From positions 62,001 through 126,000 of the forward strand of contig JAEEWT010000006.1 of the NCBI GenBank assembly GCA_016287755.1: a stretch of 64,000 nucleotides of DNA. The letters are read 5' to 3'. The notes under the pieces were generated by a model that ran no database searches, had not been told where the DNA came from, and worked only from the letters and a program-made list of their open reading frames with translations. Each line of letters begins with the position of its first letter. Position 1 is the first letter of the stretch. A program made the position numbers and the translations under genes. The stretch is from Prevotella sp. Lineage in GTDB: Bacteria; Bacteroidota; Bacteroidia; Bacteroidales; Bacteroidaceae. Below are positions 1 through 7,050 of this stretch, in pieces.

Positions 1-533
1 ATCAACTTTCCATTATCAATTAGTGCATAACACCCGTGAGCTTGTGCGTTGTCCTCAACTAATTTCAAATTGTACTTCTTACATAGATTCCCTATCTTTT
101 CTGTATAGGCACAACGGCCATAGAGATGGACAATGCAGATTGCTTTGGTACGGGGAGTGATAACCTCTTCAATTTTGTCGTCATCTATTTCAAGCGTATC
201 GAATTTGGGCTCTACAAGAATAGGCTTCAGACCGTTCTCTGTGATGGCGAGGATTGTAGCGATATAGGTATTGGCAGGAACGATTACCTCATCTCCCGGT
301 TTCATCACGCCTAACTCTATATATGCCCTGAATATCCAAATGAGAGCATCAAGACCGTTGGCACAGCCCACACAATACTTCGTTCCTATATACTCAGCAT
401 AGTGCTGTTCAAAACGTTTGTTCTCCTCCCCTTGAAGATACCACCCAGAATCCACGACACGATTTACTGCCTCATGAATCTCATCAGCATATTTCGCTGT
501 AATGTCTTTTAATGATAAAAAAGGTATACTCAT
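1..533 (-). CDS. fdtB: FdtB-like sugar 3-aminotransferase, second copy (partial)
   Basis: The start ATG is at 533; the gene runs off the left edge, so only about the first 177 residues are visible. It is a DegT/DnrJ/EryC1 PLP-dependent aminotransferase, predicted to aminate C3 of dTDP-3-oxo-6-deoxyhexose in Fuc3N/Qui3N synthesis. The protein is nearly identical to the complete copy at 1970-3103 except for the first dozen residues and the segment at the left edge. It starts 3 bases after the stop of the acetyltransferase gene at 536-994 and ends the second tandem module. The PLP-lysine region lies outside the window. The left edge (about 2-22) carries a 7-bp-period repeat also present at the same place in the other copy. 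Confidence 0.85.
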   Translation of the reverse strand, partial: MSIPFLSLKDITAKYADEIHEAVNRVVDSGWYLQGEENKRFEQHYAEYIGTKYCVGCANGLDALIWIFRAYIELGVMKPGDEVIVPANTYIATILAITENGLKPILVEPKFDTLEIDDDKIEEVITPRTKAICIVHLYGRCAYTEKIGNLCKKYNLKLVEDNAQAHGCYALIDNGKL

Positions 534-535
534 AA

Positions 536-994
536 TTATTCATCAATTTTTCTATAAAAACGGGCAGGATTACCAACCCAGATTTCACCTGCTGGTATAT
601 CCTTAGTGACAACAGATCCTGCCCCCACCATTGCACCTTCACCTATCGTCAATCCTGGAAGGATCACTGAACCAGCTCCGATACTTGCGCCCTTGCATAC
701 CTTTGTTCTCATAAGAGTCCAATTCTTATTATGGGAACGAGGGTATAAATCATTAGTAAATGACACATTAGCACCAACCATCACATGATCTTCTAATTCT
801 ATTCCATCCCATATTTGCACACCACACTTGATGGTAACATAATTACCTATTACCACATCATTCTCGATGAGTACATTGGCACATATATTACAATGTTCCC
901 CTATCCTACAATTGGGAAGCACCACACAAAACTGCCATACATTTGTGCTCTCAGGCACATTCGGATTCATACAATCTGCTAATCGATGTATCAT
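536..994 (-). CDS. fdtC: FdtC-like sugar N-acetyltransferase
   Basis: This 152-aa protein is a left-handed beta-helix acyltransferase: hexapeptide repeats run through most of its length (for example [41 protein letters not shown]). Such proteins acetylate the 3-amino group of dTDP-Fuc3N or Qui3N with acetyl-CoA. It lies between FdtA-like and FdtB-like genes, which supports that substrate. Its start overlaps the stop of the upstream gene by 4 bases (ATGA), indicating translational coupling. The paralogous module at 1970-3922 lacks an acetyltransferase, so this one may serve both. The exact sugar cannot be read from the sequence. Confidence 0.85.
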   Translation of the reverse strand: MIHRLADCMNPNVPESTNVWQFCVVLPNCRIGEHCNICANVLIENDVVIGNYVTIKCGVQIWDGIELEDHVMVGANVSFTNDLYPRSHNKNWTLMRTKVCKGASIGAGSVILPGLTIGEGAMVGAGSVVTKDIPAGEIWVGNPARFYRKIDE

Positions 995-1413
995 TTCTTC
1001 TTATACTCTAAAAACTCATCATAATTACGAATGTAGTCTTCTTTATCGTAGGGATGAGAAGCTAACACCATGCAAACACTTCCCGATGAAAAGTCATCAA
1101 GATCACGCCAAATACCTGGTACCACTAACAATCCTTGATAGGGCCGATTCAGCAAAAAAGAGCGTTTTACCTTTCCATCATCAAGAGTTACTGTAAAACT
1201 TCCGCTGGCTGCAATAATCAGCTGTGACAACTCTTTATGTGCATGGGCCCCACGGCTCTCACCACCGGGAACATCATATAAATAGTATACTCTTTTCACA
1301 TCGAAAGGAATAGTATCGCCGTTCTGCACAACAGACAGGTTCCCCTTTCTGTCACTATGGTGCTTGTCCAGTTCGATAATTGTACAGTCATATACACTAT
1401 TATTCTTCATCAC
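991..1413 (-). CDS. fdtA: FdtA-like dTDP-4-oxo-6-deoxyhexose 3,4-ketoisomerase (HAH form)
   Basis: This 140-aa single-domain cupin belongs to the FdtA/QdtA (WxcM-like) family, which moves the keto group of dTDP-4-oxo-6-deoxyglucose from C4 to C3 before transamination. It has the family motif RGAHAHK near residues 54-60, retaining both histidines (about H57 and H59) known to be important in FdtA. Two in-frame ATGs are adjacent (1413 and 1410); either may be used. It overlaps its upstream paralogue (1400-1807) by about 14 bases and the downstream acetyltransferase by 4. It is the second member of a tandem cupin pair. Confidence 0.85.
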   Translation of the reverse strand: MMKNNSVYDCTIIELDKHHSDRKGNLSVVQNGDTIPFDVKRVYYLYDVPGGESRGAHAHKELSQLIIAASGSFTVTLDDGKVKRSFLLNRPYQGLLVVPGIWRDLDDFSSGSVCMVLASHPYDKEDYIRNYDEFLEYKKK

Positions 1414-1807
1414 TTTTCAGTTTTAAGAATTCATGATAATCACGTATATAGTCATTTTCATCATATTTGGTGGAAGACAAAACCAAAGCTAATGAGTTGG
1501 TTGAAAAGTTTTCCATCTCACGCCACATCCCTTTTGGCACATATAATCCATAATAAGAACGGTTCAAGTGAAAGGACCTCTTTTCCTTGCCATCATCAAG
1601 TATAACATCGAAGCTACCAGAAAGAGCTACAATAAACTCTTGATTCTGGCGATAGGCATGCCCTCCACGAGCCTCACCGCCCGGGACATCATATATCCAG
1701 TAGGTTCTTTCCACTTTGAAGGGTATATCCTCCATTTCCTCTATCACCGAAAGGTTTCCTCGTTCATCGAGAAACTTGGGGAGGTCAATTAAATGTGGTT
1801 CTTTCAT
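1400..1807 (-). CDS. FdtA-like cupin, variant lacking the second active-site histidine
   Basis: This 135-aa WxcM/FdtA-like cupin is the first member of a tandem pair. Its motif is RGGHAYR (about residues 47-53), so the first histidine is kept but the second is tyrosine, unlike the downstream partner. The fold-defining stretches (GNLSVIEE, YDVPGGEARGGH, GSFDVILDDG, YGLYVPKGMWR) are intact, so it is not obviously decayed. Known family chemistry would suggest reduced or altered isomerase activity. It could be a non-catalytic partner, have different regiospecificity, or retain activity through Tyr; the sequence cannot decide. The same pairing recurs at 3100-3922. Confidence 0.8.
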   Translation of the reverse strand: MKEPHLIDLPKFLDERGNLSVIEEMEDIPFKVERTYWIYDVPGGEARGGHAYRQNQEFIVALSGSFDVILDDGKEKRSFHLNRSYYGLYVPKGMWREMENFSTNSLALVLSSTKYDENDYIRDYHEFLKLKSDEE

Positions 1808-1969
1808 TATTCCTTGTTATTATTCTGATTAATCAAAAATGCTTCATCTTTCTAATTACACGCTTCAGAGGCTATATCTATAAAAACAACAATTCAACTC
1901 GTATAAAGAAAGTGTCGTGTCAAAATCATTATAATAATATCACATATTTAAATAGTCTTGATTAAGGGG

Positions 1970-3103
1970 TCACCCCAAAAAAGAATTAATAATACTATAT
2001 ATAATACTGGCTTCTTTTTCATCCATTACAGGACTTATTGGCAAACTCAGTTCCTGCTGATGAATCTGCTCTGCAATTGGATATGATCGATCGTTCCATT
2101 GTTGATAACACTCCTGTTTGTGGGGAGGAATCGGATAATGAATCAATGTCTGAACACCGTTCTCAGATAAATACTTTTGTAATTCGTCACGTCTCTCACA
2201 AAGGATTGGGAAGAGGTGATAAACATTATTGGAATCAGGAAGACGCCTTGGCAGTTTAATCAAAGGATTAGTGATATGATCATAATAATAGTTGGCTATC
2301 ATCTGCCGATGTGCATTATCTTCATCCAAATGCTTAAGTTTTACATCCAACACTGCTGCCTGTACCTCATCCAATCGACTATTCCTACCAGTATATTTAA
2401 AAACATACTTGCGAGTAGAGCCATAATTTGCTAAAGCACGAATAGCATTAGCTAACTCTTCATCATTTGTCGTTACCGCTCCCCCATCTCCAAAGGCACC
2501 AAGGTTCTTGCCCGGATAGAATGAATGCCCAGCTGCATCACCAAGAGAACCTGTCCGTCTCAAATTTTCAATTTTCAACTTTCCATTTTCAATTGGCGCG
2601 TAGCACCCATGGGCTTGCGCATTATCCTCAACCAGTTTCAGGTTGTACTTCTTACATAGATTCCCTATCTTTTCTGTATAGGCACAACGGCCATAGAGAT
2701 GGACAATGCAGATTGCTTTGGTACGGGGAGTGATAACCTCTTCAATTTTGTCGTCATCTATTTCAAGCGTATCGAATTTGGGCTCTACAAGAATAGGCTT
2801 CAGACCGTTCTCTGTGATGGCGAGGATTGTAGCGATATAAGTATTGGCCGGAACTACTACCTCGTCACCTGGCTTCATCACACCTAACTCTATATATGCC
2901 CTGAATATCCAAATGAGAGCATCAAGACCGTTGGCACAGCCCACACAATACTTTGTTCCTATATACTCAGCATAGTGCTGTTCAAAACGTTTGTTCTCCT
3001 CCCCTTGAAGATACCACCCAGAATCCACGACACGATTTACTGCCTCATGAATCTCATTGGTATACTTCTCTGTTATCTTTTGTAAATCTAAAAACTTGAT
3101 CAT
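1970..3103 (-). CDS. fdtB: FdtB-like dTDP-3-oxo-sugar aminotransferase
   Basis: This complete 377-aa DegT/DnrJ/EryC1 aminotransferase has the PLP-lysine context SFYPGKNLGAFGDGGAV (K about 199), the substrate-loop YGRCAYTEKI and a C-terminal PIPPHKQECY segment. It is predicted to make dTDP-3-amino-3,6-dideoxyhexose. The start overlaps the upstream FdtA-like gene by 4 bases. Residues 170-181 (PIENGKLKIENL) are encoded by a 7-bp-period repeat at 2561-2595 and look like an in-frame insertion in a surface loop. The stop codon lies inside a small GGGG-TGA-CCCC palindrome. About 410 bp are nearly identical to the partial copy at 1-533. Confidence 0.9.
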   Translation of the reverse strand: MIKFLDLQKITEKYTNEIHEAVNRVVDSGWYLQGEENKRFEQHYAEYIGTKYCVGCANGLDALIWIFRAYIELGVMKPGDEVVVPANTYIATILAITENGLKPILVEPKFDTLEIDDDKIEEVITPRTKAICIVHLYGRCAYTEKIGNLCKKYNLKLVEDNAQAHGCYAPIENGKLKIENLRRTGSLGDAAGHSFYPGKNLGAFGDGGAVTTNDEELANAIRALANYGSTRKYVFKYTGRNSRLDEVQAAVLDVKLKHLDEDNAHRQMIANYYYDHITNPLIKLPRRLPDSNNVYHLFPILCERRDELQKYLSENGVQTLIHYPIPPHKQECYQQWNDRSYPIAEQIHQQELSLPISPVMDEKEASIIYSIINSFLG

Positions 3104-3510
3104 TTCATTTCAACATATTTAAGAAACTCATCATAATCACGTATGTAATCCTCTTCAGAGAAACCTTCCGAGGCTAACACCAAACAAATTGAACCTGAAG
3201 AAAAGCCTTGCTCTGAAGCCCAAATACCTGGTGGAATGTGTAATCCATAAAAAGGTCTATTAAGCAATACTGTCCTTTTATTTGTTCCATCATCCAGTAA
3301 AACCTCAAATGCGCCACTGGCAGCCACTAAGAACTGATGGCAAAGTTTATGTGCATGAGCGCCACGAGACTCTCCACCTGGAATATCATATGAATAAAAT
3401 ACACGCTTAATATCAAAAGGAATATGAACATTATTATATACGTAAGTAAGATTCCCTTCTGGATAGTGGTTCTTATCCAATGTATAAAGACTGCAATCGA
3501 AAACTGTCAT
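3100..3510 (-). CDS. fdtA: FdtA-like 3,4-ketoisomerase (HAH form), first module
   Basis: This 136-aa WxcM/FdtA-family cupin has motif RGAHAHK near residues 49-55 (H52 and H54), both active-site histidines present. I chose the ATG at 3510, which begins MTVFDCSLYTLDKN and aligns with its paralogue at 991-1413. A longer reading from 3546 adds 12 residues and would overlap the upstream gene by 32 bases. With the chosen start the gap to the upstream stop is 4 bases. It is predicted to supply the 3-oxo substrate to the FdtB protein encoded immediately downstream (4-base overlap). Confidence 0.85.
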   Translation of the reverse strand: MTVFDCSLYTLDKNHYPEGNLTYVYNNVHIPFDIKRVFYSYDIPGGESRGAHAHKLCHQFLVAASGAFEVLLDDGTNKRTVLLNRPFYGLHIPPGIWASEQGFSSGSICLVLASEGFSEEDYIRDYDEFLKYVEMK

Positions 3511-3514
3511 GCTC

Positions 3515-3922
3515 TTATCCTTTGATCCATTCTTTAAAGTCTTCATAATCTAAAATATAATCATTTTCATCATATTCGACAGATGATAGTATTAAAGCCA
3601 ACGAATTTGTCGAAAAGTTATTCATTACTCTCCATAAGCCAGAAGGAACTAATAATCCATAATATGAACGGTTTAATGGAAACACAGCCTTATGCGTCCC
3701 ATCATCTACAATAACATCAAAGCTACCAGACAAAGCTACTATGAATTCCACATTCCTTTTAAAAGCATGTCCCCCTCGTTCAACACCTCCAGGAACATCA
3801 TACACCCAATGAGTACGCTTTATTTTAAACGGGATCTGCTTATACTCCTCTATGATGGATAAGTTCCCCCTTCCATCAACAAATTTTGGTAGTTCGATTA
3901 TTCTACACTTTTCATTCGCCAT
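3515..3922 (-). CDS. FdtA-like cupin, variant with HAF motif, first module
   Basis: This 135-aa paralogue of the protein at 1400-1807 has the same length and gene position. The active-site motif is RGGHAFK (about residues 49-55): the first histidine is kept and the second is phenylalanine. The cupin core (GNLSIIEEYK, YDVPGGVERGGH, GSFDVIVDDG, YGLLVPSGLWRVM) is intact. It is always followed by an HAH-type partner in this window, which suggests a functional pair. Upstream (3923-4097) is a 175-bp AT-rich gap with no recognisable gene. The role is inferred from context only. Confidence 0.8.
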   Translation of the reverse strand: MANEKCRIIELPKFVDGRGNLSIIEEYKQIPFKIKRTHWVYDVPGGVERGGHAFKRNVEFIVALSGSFDVIVDDGTHKAVFPLNRSYYGLLVPSGLWRVMNNFSTNSLALILSSVEYDENDYILDYEDFKEWIKG

Positions 3923-4097
3923 AGCCTATTAATTATTTATTATGGATGAATTTTTTCTTCCTCACTCTGCTTACTATCAAATCTGCGATTCTGTTTCTTT
4001 CGACTTTCGTTAATGCAACATGATATTCTATCAATGCCGTTACAACTAATTTGAAAAGGGTATTCCCTATGTGAAAGAAAGTTATTATGTAATGATA

Positions 4098-4769
4098 CTA
4101 TTCTTCCATCGTATTCCTTTCAGGGCGTAAATGAAGTTTCCTACGAATAAAAGAGAATGCCCTTTTTACAAACTTAAATGGTTTCATCCATAGAGGTGAT
4201 ATCTTAGCTGATCTACCCTTGCGGGGAACTCTCCAATCCTTTCCATATTCATAGGCAAGAAAATCTTCTACTCTATTAGGAATAAGGAAAGAAGCACCCA
4301 GAAAGTCATGACTCGCCACATCAGAAAGGAGTTTTTTAGGTACTAACTCCGTTAAAACACGGACATACCTAAATCCATAAGGGAACTTAGCTTTCTGAAT
4401 GACATCAATATCACAGATCAATCCTTTGTAGATAAAGGAATAGATGATACCATAATGATATCTGCAGAGTTTAATGCCAGCATCATACATGTCTGGTATT
4501 ATGGATTTCATTCGTTCGTCATCAACTTCAAAAATACCTAAATCCAAATCATTATCGTGAGGAATAAAGTTACCATCTCTATAAGCACCTAGAAGGGTGC
4601 CATGCATCAACATGAATGGAATACCCCTATCGTCCAATAATTTCTTGACCAAGAACAAGCACTCCTTTGCCAAGTCTTGACTATACGCTGTATCTGGAAT
4701 TTCATTGTAATTCCAAGGAAGTCTTTCAAAACTGAAGGGCTTACCTTCAATGATTATTTCTCCTGTCAT
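4098..4769 (-). CDS. LicD-family phospho(no)transferase
   Basis: This 223-aa protein carries the LicD/FKTN nucleotidyltransferase-fold signature: MHGTLLGAYRDGNFIP then HDNDLDLGIF (about residues 55-80), with the aspartates D72, D74 and D76 as likely metal ligands. LicD proteins transfer phosphocholine or similar head groups from a CDP/CMP-activated donor to glycans. The gene directly follows (15 bp) the phosphonate biosynthesis genes, so I infer that it moves a CMP-activated phosphonate, probably hydroxyethylphosphonate, onto the polysaccharide. The C-terminus (about 190-223) is very basic. No signal peptide or membrane segment is seen, so it probably acts on the cytoplasmic face. Confidence 0.8.
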   Translation of the reverse strand: MTGEIIIEGKPFSFERLPWNYNEIPDTAYSQDLAKECLFLVKKLLDDRGIPFMLMHGTLLGAYRDGNFIPHDNDLDLGIFEVDDERMKSIIPDMYDAGIKLCRYHYGIIYSFIYKGLICDIDVIQKAKFPYGFRYVRVLTELVPKKLLSDVASHDFLGASFLIPNRVEDFLAYEYGKDWRVPRKGRSAKISPLWMKPFKFVKRAFSFIRRKLHLRPERNTMEE

Positions 4770-4784
4770 AGTCTTATCTCTTAG

Positions 4785-5879
4785 TTAAATTATTATATCA
4801 TAAATTGACTTTATAGTTTCTTCATTCAATTCCACAGGGTTATTTCGCAACCGAATGGGATTTACAGAATGTGAAAGGATATTCAATTCTTCTTCCTTGT
4901 TTGTAGCAACGGGATGAGATATTTCCATTTCCTTCAGCATCTGCCGGAACGCTTTGATTGCCAGACTTGGGGTTTCACGGCCCATTGCCTTAGAAATATC
5001 CGAAAAGACATTTGCAAGATACTCCTTTCCCCTGCTGTCTATACACTTCTCCATGTATTCAATCATATATTGCCATATTTCAGGCAACCCAACAGCAACT
5101 GCATGACCATGAGGCAACTTGTACAAAGAGGTTATCTTATAACTGAAGGCATGGGCTGCTGTGGTCTGCGTGATGCAGATGGCACGGCCAGCATAGTTAG
5201 CAGCCTCCATAATATGCTTGGCAGATTCATCAGTATTCTCAAAAATATACTCCCTCCACCACTTCATGATGGTCTCAACAGCTATCTTCGAATACTCCTT
5301 GCTTTCGTCTGTACTGTTGACACTCCACCAGGATTCTATACCCTGACACAAGGCATCAAGCATCGTACACTTCTTCTGGTACAGGGGAAGGGTCTTCAGT
5401 ACCTTCGGCTCCAATATGGCAACATTTGGAATGATACTGTCGTGAGTCACGCTCTGTTTCTTACCGTCATAGTAGATGACAGCATATCTCGTGGATTCGC
5501 TGCCCGTTCCAGCTGTGGTGGGTATGGCGATCAGCTTAATGCCGGTATCCTTGTATTCCTGTTCAAGATAAAGCGTTTCCTTGTTCATCCTGCAGTAGAG
5601 CTTGATGCACTTGGCCACATCCATGCTGCTGCCGCCACCCACTGCGAGGATTGTGTCGCATTTCGTGATGTTGAACAGGTCAACACCCTTGCATACATCC
5701 TCATACAACGGATTGGGGGTAAAGTCGCTGAATACGACGTAAGGAACATCCATGGCCTCAATGTCGGCCTTGATGTTCAGATACGGGAAGGAGGAGTCAC
5801 ATACAAGCAGGACCTTGTTACTGCCTTCCAAAGCATCACCTAAATGACCGAAGCCATGATATATTATTTGGCTATTCAT
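4785..5879 (-). CDS. Phosphonoacetaldehyde reductase (iron-containing alcohol dehydrogenase)
   Basis: This 364-aa group III (Fe-dependent) alcohol dehydrogenase has the nucleotide-binding GGGSSMDVAK (81-90), TTAGTGSE (121-128) and putative metal ligands D175, H243, H257 (in TTAAHAFSYK and LPHGHAV). Members beside PEP mutase and phosphonopyruvate decarboxylase genes reduce phosphonoacetaldehyde to 2-hydroxyethylphosphonate (PhpC-like). No aminotransferase for 2-aminoethylphosphonate is found in the cluster, which favours the hydroxy product. It lies 28 bp downstream of the decarboxylase gene and 15 bp upstream of licD, consistent with one operon. The cofactor preference cannot be read. Confidence 0.85.
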   Translation of the reverse strand: MNSQIIYHGFGHLGDALEGSNKVLLVCDSSFPYLNIKADIEAMDVPYVVFSDFTPNPLYEDVCKGVDLFNITKCDTILAVGGGSSMDVAKCIKLYCRMNKETLYLEQEYKDTGIKLIAIPTTAGTGSESTRYAVIYYDGKKQSVTHDSIIPNVAILEPKVLKTLPLYQKKCTMLDALCQGIESWWSVNSTDESKEYSKIAVETIMKWWREYIFENTDESAKHIMEAANYAGRAICITQTTAAHAFSYKITSLYKLPHGHAVAVGLPEIWQYMIEYMEKCIDSRGKEYLANVFSDISKAMGRETPSLAIKAFRQMLKEMEISHPVATNKEEELNILSHSVNPIRLRNNPVELNEETIKSIYDIII

Positions 5880-5907
5880 TTCACACGTATTCCTTTGATA
5901 TCAAAGA

Positions 5908-7050
5908 TTAGTCTTTCAGGAATGCCATCAGCGCTTCCTTGTTCTGAATGGGGGTTGTAGTAGGACGCCCGAGATCCTTGCGGTTACCCTTCCTTACACG
6001 AATCTCCAAGAAAATTGGACCTCCTATAGTTGACAGTTGACAGTTGATAGTTGATAGTTCTTTTTCCAAATCCTCCTTGTTATCTACACTGACTATATGC
6101 TTATAGCCTACGGCCTTTGCAATGGCTGGAAGGTCGATGTTAAGGCCGACTGTGGGCTGACCGCCTACGGAGTCGTGGGCACCGTTGTTGAAGACGACAT
6201 GTATATAGTTATTCGGACTCTTGCTGGCAACAATGGCCATACTGCCCATGTGCATGATCGTGGCACCGTCACCATCAAAGCACCAAACCCTTCGGTCGGG
6301 TTTCTCCATGGCTATGCCAAGGGCGATCTGCGAGGCATGACCCATGGAGCCTACAGTCAGGAAATCACGCTCATGACCTTCGTTCTTAGCTGTGCGGTAC
6401 TCAAAGAGCTCACGGCTGATCATACCTGTCGTGGAGACTATGACATCCTTCTCGCCAAGGGCAGCAGCTACTGTCTGAATGGCCTCCTCCCTACTCAATT
6501 GAAAATTGAAAATTGAGAATTGAGAATTGAGGGTGTAGGTATCGAAGGTGTCTTTCTCTATAACCAGGGCATAGCAGTTCTTCGTTGACTGCATGTATGT
6601 GACCGCCTTCTTAATCTGTGCCTCGGCCTTGTCCTCTTCCTTGGAAAGGACGGTATAGTCGATGCCCATCACATTGAGCAGACCTGTTGTCACCTTGCCC
6701 TGCTTCACATGCTGGGGCTCGTCATGGACACCTGGCTTGCCGCGCCAACCTATCACCAGCAGGACAGGGATGTTATATACATCGGGATCGGTCAGAGAAG
6801 CCAAGGGGTTGATGATATTACCCTCACCCGAGTTCTGCATATAGACTACAGGTATCTGACCGGTAGCCAGGTAGTGGCCTGCCGCCAGGCCCATCGCACC
6901 GCCCTCGTTGGCGGCAATGATATTATGACTCTCATCGGCATGGTCGGTAATGTAGGCACACAGGTTCTTCAGCAAAGAGTCTGGTACTCCTGCATAGAAG
7001 TCAATGCCATAACCGGCTAAAGTATCATAAAAGAATTGTGGACGTATCAT
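5908..7050 (-). CDS. Phosphonopyruvate decarboxylase
   Basis: This 380-aa thiamine-diphosphate enzyme decarboxylates phosphonopyruvate to phosphonoacetaldehyde, pulling the unfavourable PEP-mutase equilibrium forward. It shows the catalytic Glu in AANEGGAMGLAAGHY (E49) and the ThDP motif from GDG (260-262) to NN (288-289), followed by GAHDSVGGQPT. I chose ATG 7050, giving a TAATG overlap with the mutase stop; a longer reading from 7095 would overlap by 46 bases. Two peptide stretches, about residues 173-187 (NSQFSIFNFQLS) and 331-342 (LSTINCQLSTI), are encoded by 7-bp-period repeats and appear to be in-frame insertions in loops. Confidence 0.9.
   Translation of the reverse strand: MIRPQFFYDTLAGYGIDFYAGVPDSLLKNLCAYITDHADESHNIIAANEGGAMGLAAGHYLATGQIPVVYMQNSGEGNIINPLASLTDPDVYNIPVLLVIGWRGKPGVHDEPQHVKQGKVTTGLLNVMGIDYTVLSKEEDKAEAQIKKAVTYMQSTKNCYALVIEKDTFDTYTLNSQFSIFNFQLSREEAIQTVAAALGEKDVIVSTTGMISRELFEYRTAKNEGHERDFLTVGSMGHASQIALGIAMEKPDRRVWCFDGDGATIMHMGSMAIVASKSPNNYIHVVFNNGAHDSVGGQPTVGLNIDLPAIAKAVGYKHIVSVDNKEDLEKELSTINCQLSTIGGPIFLEIRVRKGNRKDLGRPTTTPIQNKEALMAFLKD

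Noticed and set aside
126..2887. Two nearly identical 62-aa plus-strand ORFs at 126-314 and 2699-2887
   Set aside because: They are antisense to the duplicated fdtB genes and are identical only because the sense genes are; codon pattern and homology fit the minus strand.
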